This document shows, piece after piece, positions 1 through 10,450 of a stretch of 64,000 nt of DNA. The position numbers and the translations under genes are program-made. Within the stretch, counting starts at the first letter, position 1. Each line of letters starts with the position of its first letter. The DNA comes from Benincasa hispida (Eukaryota > Streptophyta > Magnoliopsida > Cucurbitales > Cucurbitaceae): assembly GCF_009727055.1 (NCBI RefSeq), contig NC_052350.1, forward strand, positions 18,226,840 through 18,290,839, given 5' to 3'. The notes beneath the pieces are model-generated. The model was not told the origin of the DNA and did not search any database. It worked only from the letters and a program-made list of their open reading frames with translations.

Positions 1-735
1 TTATTTTCCCAACGCCAAACTCATGGGTCAAGTTTTGAAAACTCGACCTTTAAGCTTATAACCCCCACCCTCTCTTCTCATTTTCTCACATTTTCTCACT
101 GCTTTCCTTCCCTCATTTTCCTCATTGCCTTTCGACCTTTAAGATCAGCCTCTCATTTTTTCCTCATTGCCTTCGTTCTCTCATTCTCACTGCCTTCAAC
201 CTCTCATTTTCTCTCATTTTCTCAATGTCTTCAGCAAATCTTCTTCTTCTCCCACATTCGTCCATTAAATTATGAGGTTTGTACCTTTACTATACACAAT
301 TTCATTTTTTTAAAGAACTATACATTTTGTTCCTATTCTCATACTATTATATATTTTTTTTATAGTTTTTGTTGTTGTTTGGGCAACAAAGAACAAAAAA
401 GATAAGTTAAATTTGTGAGTTTACTATTTATTTATTACTAGTTTTATTATATTTAGTAGATCTATCATGTTGAATTCAATAATGTTTACATATTGATGTT
501 AGTAGTTCTTTCTCTATTAGTGTTAATCTTTTAGTTGTTATTAGTGTTCATTTTATGGTTGGGATGTTATACCAACATGTTAATCTTATTTATAATTTAT
601 TTGTTTTTGTTTGTATTTAAGTATAGTTTATTGTTATGTTTCATATGATAACATTCGTCCATTAAATTGTAAGATTTGTACCTTTAATATTTTTAGTTTA
701 ATACAAAATTATTAGTTTAATACAAAAGAAAAGCG

Positions 736-1602
736 TTGGCTAAAGTGTTCGGTGATTATGATGAGTTTTACAAATTGTTATCCGGGTGGTTATATATGGT
801 TAAGCAGACCAATCCCAGAACACATGTAGAGTGGAGAGTGAAAAAAACGCTTACTGAAGGCCATGTTATCCTAACTTCTGTATTTTGGGCATTTGGTCTT
901 TGTATAGAAGCTTTTAATAAATGTCGGCCGATAATTCAGATAGATGGTACACACTTGTATGGGAAATATCGAGAGGCAGTTCTCCAGCACACTATCCCAC
1001 TCCACCTTCGAATACTACCACTACTACGCACATCTGAATTCTATGGGGTTGCCAGATTGAGATTTATTCAGTTGGACTGGCATCTGATCACAGCCTTGGT
1101 CGAGAGATGGAGACCTGAGACACATACATTTCATATGTCTGTTGGAGAGTGCACTATCACTCTACAAGACATAAAAGTGTTGTTGGGGTTACCTGTTGAC
1201 GGTGGGTCAATCACTAGAGTGATGTACGATGACTGGTCACAAGTTTGTCAACTGTACCTCTGTCTGACCCCACCTGCCGACAAAATTAAAGGATCGAGGT
1301 TAAGTTTGATATGGTTGGGAACACAATTCCATGAGCTCGCAGATGATGCAAACGAGGAAATTGTCATAAGATATGCGCGAGCATATATACTACAAATGAT
1401 GGTTGGAAGTCTGTTTTCCGACAAATCAAGTCATTTTGTTTACTTGATGTTCCTGCCACTATTAGCTAACCTCTATGATGTGAGGCGATATTCGTGGGGT
1501 GGAGCATATTTGGCATGGTTGTATAGACAACTATGCAAAGCAACAAGACCGGAGGTTCGTGAGATAGCTGGACCTCTCATACTTTTGCAACTATGGGCTT
1601 GA
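736..1602 (+). pseudogene. MULE transposase fragment fused to plant mobile domain
   Basis: An open frame of 288 codons starts with a non-ATG codon, so no real start is visible. Residues of about 30-75 resemble MULE (MuDR) transposase around the first DDE aspartate: VFWAFGLCIEAF, then IDGTHLYGKY. The sequence then jumps to a plant mobile domain: [40 protein letters not shown], and a long alpha-helical part ending LLQLWAW. The rest of the DDE core (second D and E) is missing, so transposase activity is not expected. PMD domains are known both in host MAIN/MAIL proteins and in transposons. The inverted duplicate at 28-30 kb favours the transposon reading. Confidence 0.75.
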
Positions 1603-1604
1603 GA

Positions 1605-2878
1605 GCGATTTCCAACAATGGCTCCACAACTACAACATGTTAATGACGCTCAGTTAGCTGGATGAGCCTACGGTTCTCGGTATGTTATTTTAATTCAATT
1701 TAATTTGTATATCACTGATCTAGTTAATTTAGATTCTAAATTATCAATTTAAAAATTTAGGTGGAGAGACAAATTTTGTGTGACTAGGACAGCCACACAT
1801 ATAGTCAGCCAGTACAGATACATGTTTGATCTGCTTCAACCTGATCAGGTACATTACACTGAACTTAATTGATTATTTTATACACATTGTATTTGTCTTT
1901 AATGTTCTCCAATATAATATTTTATGTTTCAGGTTATTTACGAGCGGTACAAAATTATTATGCATACTTTACCAAATTTTTGTATGAATGGTCAAAACAT
2001 ATGGCGGAGGATGGGTCATCTTATATGTCTTCACATTGGTGAGTGACATCTTCCTAATAAGGTGATGAGACAATTCGGTTTTCAACAGGATGTCCCATCG
2101 CCTTGTAATACTGAACCTCTACTGCATGATATCGATTTAAGAACTGTAAATTGGTCCGAAAAAGTTGCACATTTGGTAGTGCGATGGCACTATCGTGCAA
2201 GGTTTATTGCAATATGGGGTTTCTATTGAACAGTTTGACAGGGATGTCACTCAAGACTGCATTCATTGGTATAATAATATCACAAGGCGCTACATCACTC
2301 GTCCGAGAGCAACTGTGGGTCATCGGGTAAATGAATGAATATTATCTAATTATTTTTAATTTAAATTTATTTTAAATATTATCTAATTGTTTTATAATTC
2401 ACAGAGATCGAACAACAGTAGACTCCGTGAGAATGATCCAAACCAGGTTCTTGCTATATGTGTGGACAACCAAAGCTATATGGAGGAGATACATTATATG
2501 TACGATATACCTATTGTTCCTCCACCAGCTCCTAGACGTAGAGGACTCTGTACGGGAAGAGGATGAGTTTGATGAGGTTGCTCATAATGTGGAAGAGTTG
2601 CACTTGTGATGCAGACGCAGAGTCAAACTGATTATGTTAGTCCGATGATGATGATGTTAGCATTTGGTTCAGGACATTATGACTCAGAGGCTGGTCCTTC
2701 GTCTTCATACGTGCATGGACATGGTCGGGGTCGTGGAGAGCATAATGAATATTTATATCATGAAGCGCCTGCAGAGATACTAGAGCAACATCAAGAAGAA
2801 CCAGAGCAACCTCAAGTTCGAAGTCGACGACGACAATTAGCTCGACATCGACGATGTCCGCCTGGTGGGATATATTGA
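1605..2878 (+). pseudogene. Plant mobile domain C-terminal region, broken
   Basis: This continues the PMD frame. A possible intron at about 1679-1760 is followed by RWRDKFCVTRTATHIVSQY. The next piece at 1931-2150 reads YERYKIIMHTLPNFCMNGQNIW, then a stop replaces a residue in LHIGE*HLPNKVMRQFGFQQD. More stops lie near 2228-2270. The last part (2606-2878) encodes a 90-residue tail, rich in Q, E and R, with the phrases QSQTDYVSPMMMM and SSYVHGHGRGRGEHNEY and a basic end RSRRRQLARHRRCPPGGIY. The same tail occurs in the inverted copy at 28112-28406. The in-frame stops make the copy non-functional. Confidence 0.7.
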
Positions 2879-3290
2879 TTTTTGTAATTATTTTTATATA
2901 AATGAGATATTTTAATTTACACTTTTTTATTTTTGTGAGATATTATTTTTTTAATTTGTTCTTTTTAGAGTTTAAATAAAAAAAATAATAATAACATATT
3001 TTTAGAAATTATTTTTATAAAATAGAATTTTTTTTTTTAAAAAAAACAAAGGTCGAATGTTGAAAATTCGATCTAGGTAGGTCGAATTTTTAACACTCGA
3101 CATATTAGAATAATAACAATTTATAAAATAAAAAATTATTAAAAAAAAAAGGTAAAGGTTGAATGTTGGTCGAATTTTCAACCCTAGATCTATAAAGAAA
3201 AACAATATTTTTGTAAATAGTTTCAAAACTATAATATTTTTATAAATTGTTTTCAAAACTACTTTATTATTTTAATTTTCCCTATTATAT

Positions 3291-3667
3291 TTGGATATTT
3301 TTGCCAAAACTAATTTTTCTAAAATTGTATATTTGTATTTATGGAGGGCAAAAGAAAAAGGAAAAAAAAAAGGGAAAAGAGAGATAGAGATTGGTGTGCT
3401 TGAGCGAGCTGTGGGAAAGGAAGGAAGGGTTTTTTAGGTTCTCTCCTTCAACCGGTTCATCGCTCTCTCTCTCTCTCTCTCTCTCTCGGCGTCACAACAA
3501 GAGAGAGAAAACACACACATAAAAAACCAAAAACCTTCTTCACTTCTTCTTCGATAATCGAAATCCTATCCCCAATTCACCGCCCACTTCCGCTGATTCT
3601 TCTTCTTTTTCCCCTTTTCTTCTTGGTTCTGCGGCGGAGTTATCCTTCTTGAGCGATAGATCGAGTT
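3291..3667 (+). promoter_or_regulatory. Promoter and 5' UTR region of the eIFiso4G gene
   Basis: About 380 bp separate the transposon end from the start codon. The region holds an A/G-rich stretch (3345-3390) and a CT microsatellite at about 3462-3487, typical of plant 5' UTRs. Further CTTCTTC runs lead up to the ATG. No clear TATA box was seen. The promoter of a conserved gene thus directly abuts a decayed transposon. Confidence 0.45.
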
Positions 3668-6600
3668 ATGCAGCAAGGTGATCAGTCGGTTCTGAGCTTG
3701 AGACCTGGTGGCGGTCGACCTAGACTCCTTGGTCCTCGCTTTGACCTTTCATCTTCATCTTCTTCTTCATCCTCTTCATCTTCTTTTTCTTTCGGTTCAT
3801 TTTCCTCTGATCTCCCTACCCTGCGTCCCCATGCCGCTTCTTCCGCTTCCTTTTCTGTAAAGGTATGTGCCCACCTTGCTCTTTTATTGGATTCTATTTA
3901 CCAACTCCCTTTTCTTTCATTTGGATCTTGGGCGTGTGACTTGTGATTGCAATTTGGGGTTGGGGATTTATTCGTGGTTTCTGGTTTAATTTCCTCTTCA
4001 ATTGATCCATTGTTCGAAACTTTTTTTTATTATTATTATTGTATAGAAGACGTGTAATTGTTGCGCATTTTTTGTTCTTATGAATTTTGTATGGGCGTCG
4101 GTTTAACTCCCATTGTTCAATTTTAATAGGCTGGAGATTCACGGTTTGAGGGTCGTGAGCGTGTTCGATATACCCGAGATCAGCTTTTGCAGCTTCGGGA
4201 GGTAAACATTATGTTCTCATTTATTTTGTTAGAATAAGATTATAGTCTCGGCGGGTGCTTGTGTCTACTTCCTCTTTGTGAATATCTCGTAAACTGAATT
4301 GTTAATCAAATAAAAGTTTTAAACTTCTGGTTGTTTCTTGGATAATTTGATTTGTATGCATTTTCTCTCATTACATCTGTTTTGTTCTTCTTTCTTTATC
4401 TGTCTCTTCTGGTTTCTAAATGAAGAAAAAGTACTGACAGCTGCTATCCAGTTTTGTGTATTTAAATATTTTCAATCTCACAGTTATCTGTACTGATACT
4501 CCATTCTATCAGTCTACCGTTTTGGATATTTTTATTGTTAACTTTCTCAGACACTGTGAATTTGTCGAGAATGGTGTGCTGTTCAATGTATGCCTGATTA
4601 CTCTTGTTTCTTGAAGACTGTGGAAGTTCCAGATGATATACTAAAAATTAAACGGGATATTGAAGTGGAAATTTTTGGCGAGGAACAAAGTTGGAGTCGT
4701 GGAGAGAGCAATGTAAGTATGTTGTTTGTTTGGTTGATTGATTTTCTTAACCATCTGTTTCCCTTCTAATTTGTTAAGTGTGTTTATAAAGTGCAGGACT
4801 TTGATGTATTTCTTTTTGCGTGATTTCTTTAACATCTCTCTGTCCCTTTTTATAGCAACTCAATCAGTCTCAGAATCGCTATTCTGAGCCTGACAATCGT
4901 GACTGGCGTGGCCGTTCTGCCCAATTCTCTGCTTCTGGAGAGGAGAGGTCCAGGGAAACAAACCGAGACAGAGATTTTGGTGGGCATTTTGACTCTAGAC
5001 TACAAGATGCGAATCACTTGAATCGTCAAGATTCTAACTCATCTTGGACCCGAACCACTTCTAACCAAGGGGTAATTTTTGTATTTCTTACTGCAGTTTT
5101 CATTAGTTTATATGGTTGATATGTGTATGCAGTGAGACAAAAACATTTTTGCTAACATTTATTTAGAACAAGAAAAAGATCTCAAACCTAATCCAAAATC
5201 AATTAGCATTGAAGACGTACACAGTTTGTCTCAGTAAATTTTATGATATACATATTGAAGTATGTAATTTATTCTGAGGTTTAAATCAATTTATCAACTG
5301 AGCTGAGTGAAAACCTTTTATAGGAACTGTTTATTTTCAGTTGAAGACATATTTTTAAGGAAATGATGTGCCATATGTAAAGCTGTTCTGCTGTTACAAA
5401 ATCATTGACAAGATAAATATATGATGCAGACGAACAAAATATTTCTTTTAGTGGGGAAAAATGACTTATATGCAGGGCATTTTACTTTGGTCCCTTTTCA
5501 CTCTACTTCATTTTTGTTTTTAAATTGCAGATCTAAAGGCCCTATATCTAATTAATTGACATCACTTTACTTATTTTAGGGAGGACCTCCTGCATTAATC
5601 AAAGCTGAGGTACCATGGTCAGCTAGGAGAGGAAACCTCTCTGATAAGGATCGTGTCTTGAAGACTGTAAAGGGGTAATACATATTAGTTACATCAGTTA
5701 CTCATGATACTAATGTCTACACACAACTATCCTTGTATATTCTCTTTTTTACTTCCATTTATTATTTTGAATTGGATTTGAGTTATCTGGTAATTATCAC
5801 CCTATCCCTTCACCCTCAGACATTCTAATCTATGCCATTACTTGTATTGAAGTCCTGGTCGATAGGATAAATTCTTAGTGCAAGTACATCAAGATTTATT
5901 CTAAACCCTAAAATGTTTAGAATGCCATGTCTGGAGCCTTCGTCCCTCAAGTCAGGTAAAGACTTCACATAGAATTTGAAAAGAGGATAGAAACCATAAT
6001 GATGTAAAAACAGTGTATTACTGACACTGCAACTATACAAAGCAAATAAATTATTATTTTTTAATAAGAAACAACTTTTCATTGAATGTATGAAAAGAAC
6101 TAAGATGCACAAGGATACAAACTCCAATGGGAGAAAAAAAAAACAAAACACCCAGCCAAACTAAAATTACAAAGCCCAAAAAAAAAAAAAAATACATGCT
6201 CTCCAAGATCAAAATGACCAACCAAACAAAGACCCCAGAAGATGAAAGAAGACAACTCCAAAAGGATAGCCACAGCCAGAATGAGCAAGGCATGAGAGCC
6301 AATCAATGGCGTCAAAAGATCCGCCACCAACAAGGAGGCTATCAAATGGAAACTCCGGCTAAAAAAATGTCGAGGCAGAAAAACAGCAAGTTGCCTGTAG
6401 AGAACTTTCAAAAAAGAATATATATATACACACACACGCACACGTGTGTGTGTGTGTATATTAGGCTTAGCCACATAGAAAGAAATCTTGGATTCTACAC
6501 AAAATAGAAATAGGTCTTCCTTGCTGAAAAGAGAATGAAAGAAGGAAGGCAAAGTTGACTTAGGAGAACCGAAAATGGATCTATAACAATAGTTTAGGAA

Positions 6601-9600
6601 GTGGGATGGATTGGATTGGGTGGGGTGCCTCCAGACCAGAATGCTCTTCATCAATCATCAATCAAAGAACAAAAGACCACCTTTATAACCAATAAGCGGA
6701 TATTCTGAATCAAAACAATATTCAATTTATAAACTAACAAAGGCATTTGAAACCTCATCTCCTTCATCCACTGCAACTTGAATTAAATTTGCATGCAATG
6801 GTCACATAACAATGAATGAGGCTTCTTGGAAACTTGAAACCCATATATAGGTCATCCTTTACATGCACTTGACCAACAAAATCAAGATATAGCCTTTTGG
6901 AAAGACCATCCACGGGAGCCAATGAATCAAAATAGCTCACCTCATTAAATGAAGAGATCCACATGAATACTTACCATGCACAAGCCCATTTATTTCAGAA
7001 ATTAAACCTATAGAAGATGAAGGGTCCTCCGTAATAACCAAAATAGATGCATGCTCAATGTTTTAAAAGGCTAAATGCAGTCTTGAGGCTTCTCCTCTTG
7101 GAGAGGCAAAGTGTAAGTCTCAAGGCAGCATGAGCTGTAGGCCTCCAATAGTGAATTAAAAATACTTTACAAATCCTAAATTGGTGTGACAAAGTATTGC
7201 TAACCAAAAATTCTAAAAGGATATCTTTACCATCACTACTGTTATCATTAATAGGTTCATTCAATCAATGAAATGTTTCTTATCTAAAAAAATGACTCCT
7301 ATTATTATAATAGGATAGGTTTATACTATAAATTTTTGCCTTCGATGATTTTAAAGTCACAGCGGTAAAAGTAGTCTTGGTGAAGAGTCGCGCCTATGGA
7401 AAATTTCCAAATTCTTATCCTTTTCATTAATACATGATGGTGAAGAGTTGCCTATGGGAAAATTTCTACACTCACAATCTCTTCTATCAATGATCACTGT
7501 TGTAATTTAGGATTCTAAAGGCAGTCTTCAATGTCGTTGTCATCATCATTTATAGGATATCATGCCCATCGTAGCTTTTTTTCTCTTTGCTTTTGTAAGC
7601 CTCAAGAGTGAGTACTGAGTGGTAATGGGATAAATTACTTAGTATTACGCTCAACAATGAGCTATTACACTTACAACCCTGGGCAGTCCATCGATATTGT
7701 GGCCACACTTGAGAGATATAGCTCTAAGCTTTAGCATGATCAAATGGAGGTGTATGCCTATTTTATAAGAGGCATAATCCCCGATAAACCAGAGTTGTGG
7801 CTCAAAGGTGATAGGTAACCTTTGAAGCGTTTGCTTCAAAACCTTGTTAGCTATTGATTATTGTGGTACTTACAATAGTATATCTTGATTATGCAGGATA
7901 TTGAACAAGTTAACACCAGAAAAGTTTGATCTCCTTAAGGGTCAGCTAATTGACTCTGGAATCACCTCCGCCGATATTTTGAAGGTTATCTTCATCCACT
8001 CGCTTGATTCTAGTTGATGTTCCTTATTTCCCCAATCTCACTTTGCTTGCACTGCAGGATGTCATTTCACTCATTTTTGACAAGGCTGTTCTTGAGCCCA
8101 CATTTTGCCCCATGTATGCTCAATTGTGTTCCGATCTGAATCAGAAGCTACCTCAATTTCCCTCTGATGAACCTGGTGGTAGGGAAGTTACTTTCAAACG
8201 AGTCCTCTTAAATATCTGTCAGGAGGCTTTTGAAGGTGCAGACAAGTTGAGGGAAGAGGTTAGGCAGATGACTGCCCCTGAACAAGAGAGTGAACGCAGA
8301 GATAAAGACAGACTTGTGAAACTTCGTACTCTTGGAAATATTCGATTAATTGGAGAGCTTCTGAAGCAAAAGATGGTGCCTGAGAAGATTGTCCACCACA
8401 TTGTCCAGGTCTTTATTTGATGTCTATCAGCAATATATTGCTGATGTTTCACACTTCCATCAAATTTTGTAAAATGCTGCCTTTTCTGATATCTTGTGTT
8501 GTATCAGGAACTCCTAGGACCAGATAACAAAAACTGTCCGGCCGAAGAAAATGTCGAGGCCATCTGTCAATTCTTTAACACCATAGGTAAGCAGCTAGAC
8601 GAGAACACTAAATCGCGTCGTATTAATGACATGTACTTTGGTCGATTGAAAGAACTGACCACACACACTCAGTTGGCCCCACGATTGAAGTTCATGGTTC
8701 GTGATGTTCTTGATTTGCGTGCTAACAATTGGGTTCCTAGGCGTGAAGAGGTAGACCCTTGTTCTCTCTCTTTTTTTTTTTGGTGGGTCAAATAAAATTT
8801 TGGATCTTTTGTTCCAACGCTTTCGTCCTCTCCTTCCTCCAGGTTAAAGCCAAAACTATAAATGAAATACATTCAGAGGCAGAAAAAAATCTGGGACTAC
8901 GTCCAGGTGCTACTGTTAATATCAGAAATAGTCGCATTGTTCCTGGTTCTCCTGGGAACACTAGCCCTGGGGGTTTTCCTGTTAATCGACCTGGTTTTGG
9001 GGGTATGATGCCTGGCATGCCAGGAACCAGGAAGATGCCTGGTATGCCAGGAATGGATAACGACAATTGGGAGGTACCTAGGGCCCGGCCTGTACCAAGG
9101 GGGGCAGACGTATCTGGTATCCAGTCTGCTGGACGTGGCCAACCATTGGTTGGCAAAGCATCAACATTGAATGCAAGGCTACTGCCCCAGGGTACCAGTG
9201 GGCTCATTGGTAATAAGACTAGTGCTTTATTGCAGGGTCAGGGTGCGGGTGCAGGTGCAAGTGCAGGTGGATCTACTACTCGTCCTGTTAATTTTGGTCA
9301 TGGATTGGAGCCCTCTGGTCAGGTTCATAAACCTATTACAACAGCAGCAATCCTTCCACCTGCCGAGAGACCACAGGTTCCAGCTGCATCTTTAATGAAA
9401 GATCTCAAAAAGAAAACTCACTCTCTTCTTGAGGAATATTTCAGTATCCGGATTTTGGATGAAGCTTTACAGTGCGTGGAAGAACTCATGTCACCACCTT
9501 ACCACCCTGAGGTTGTAAAAGAAGCCATTTCCATGGCACTAGAGAAAAGCCCACCCTGTGTTGAAGCAGTTGTAAAGTTTTTAGACTATTTACTCTCCAA

Positions 9601-9904
9601 GAAGGTTTTTACAGCTAGCGACATTGAAACTGGATGTTTGCTATATGCTTCTATGCTCCACGATGCAGGCATTGATTTGCCGAAAGCACCCATCAATTTT
9701 GGTGAGATAATTGGGAAACTTGTTATATCCGGTGGTTTGGATTTTCAGGTGGTGAAAGAGGCCATTAAGAAGGTTCAAGATGACAGGTTCAGAACAGATA
9801 TGTTTGAAGCTGTCTTGAAGACTATTAGTTCTAATGTTTCTGGGCAAGGTTTATTGAACTCGTTGACATCCGATATCGAGGACTGTCGAAGTCTAGCATA
9901 TTAA
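3668..9904 (+). CDS. eIFiso4G1: Eukaryotic translation initiation factor isoform 4G (eIFiso4G), 9 exons, 805 aa
   Basis: Exons: 3668-3862, 4130-4201, 4617-4712, 4856-5071, 5580-5674, 7897-7984, 8058-8408, 8508-8750, 8843-9904. All junctions are GT-AG and the phases join without error. The product is the plant-specific scaffold of the eIFiso4F cap-binding complex, which links eIFiso4E to eIF4A and eIF3 in cytosolic translation initiation. The N-terminus has a serine run (about residues 27-39). Residues 79-85 (YTRDQLL) match the YxxxxL-hydrophobic eIF4E/eIFiso4E-binding motif. The MIF4G domain spans about 225-450 ([17 protein letters not shown] onward). A Gly/Pro/Met-rich linker with repeated PGMPG follows, then an MA3 domain from about 640 ([12 protein letters not shown]) to 755. 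Family members are about 750-800 aa, so it is full length. Intron 5 is unusually long (2.2 kb) and repeat-filled. The choice of the paralogue 1 symbol is tentative. Confidence 0.95.
5675..7896. repeat. Long intron 5 of eIFiso4G filled by LINE/SINE-like insertions
   Basis: The other introns of this gene are 73-508 bp, while this one is 2,222 bp. At 6055-6090 the minus strand reads like the 3' end of a plant non-LTR element: CAATGAAAAGTTGTTTCTTATT, followed by an A-run. At 7259-7293 the plus strand has a very similar end: CAATGAAATGTTTCTTAT, followed by TCTAAAAAAA. Two insertions in opposite orientation would explain the size. Between them lie a CA/TG palindrome (6419-6461) and a tandem pair of about 60 bp (7379 and 7439, TGGTGAAGAGT). 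The open frames in this stretch are low-complexity and not considered genes. Confidence 0.5.
6419..6461. repeat. Perfect-type TA/CA-TG palindromic microsatellite
   Basis: A TATATA run passes into CACACACACGCACACGTG and then GTGTGTGTGTGTATAT, forming a self-complementary tract of about 40 bp inside eIFiso4G intron 5. It could fold as a hairpin in RNA or cruciform in DNA. It is most likely a microsatellite by-product of the insertion. Confidence 0.8.
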
Positions 9905-10450
9905 GGTGAATCTTATTATATTTGCTTCAAGTTCTCTAGTTTCAGTCATCAGATGAAACTTCTCGCACTTAGTTTTGTTGTGGCGTGCTGCTCCATTTCG
10001 TTTGCCTTCGTCACGTGACAAACATGTATTTCATTATCTGATAAGGTGGCTACAAAGAACAGGTAATTTTAATTGAGTTGTATATTTTTTTCCGGAGTCT
10101 GTAGCATGTTTATTGAGAGTGGAAATCGAACCCCATATGCCATGGATTTTGCTCTCCCAAGCATGGCTAAATCACGTGGCTGAATAACTCAAAAGAGTGT
10201 TCCCTTTTAGGGATCCTGTTATTTTTATAATTTTTTTTCTTAAAAAATATGTTAAATCTCGTCATTTTTTATTTATTTGTTTCTATTTGGGACTTGTTTA
10301 CTGTTAAATTGGGGCTAGTTTATGCATCAATTTTCTGTTTTTTACAGTTCGAGGAAATGATCCCTTTTGTGATCTCTTGTTGTATGCTCTTTGGATTTAA
10401 ATGTTCTTTCGTATTAGATTGTGTAAAAGATTTCTAATTGCTTAGAACTT
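9905..10450 (+). other. 3' UTR and downstream flank of eIFiso4G
   Basis: The sequence is T-rich after the stop codon, with no open frame of merit. A gene-end is expected within the first few hundred bases, but no single polyadenylation signal stands out. Confidence 0.4.

Larger units (their letters stand above)
1..3290 (+). mobile_element. Degenerate MULE / plant-mobile-domain element, copy 1
   Basis: The stretch carries MULE transposase and plant mobile domain (PMD) coding remnants from 736 to 2878. The flanks are rich in GTCGA/TCGAC words: one near 47, others at 3079-3101 and 3145-3185. A second copy of the same coding region lies in reverse orientation at about 27.6-31.3 kb, so this is a dispersed repeat and not a host gene. 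The left flank (1-735) is T-rich, with CTCATTTTCTC repeats at about 75-235 and a duplicated segment at about 253 and 650 (ACATTCGTCCATTAAATT). No clean terminal inverted repeat or target duplication could be fixed, and the left end may lie outside the window. The boundaries are approximate. Confidence 0.7.

Noticed and set aside
6100..6654. Long minus-strand open frame of 184 codons in eIFiso4G intron 5
   Set aside because: It lies in a repeat insertion, is rich in Phe/Ser/Leu from low-complexity sequence, overlaps a CA/TG palindrome and shows no domain.
8788..9207. Minus-strand frames opposite eIFiso4G exon 9
   Set aside because: They are antisense shadows of the Gly/Pro/Met-rich coding region.
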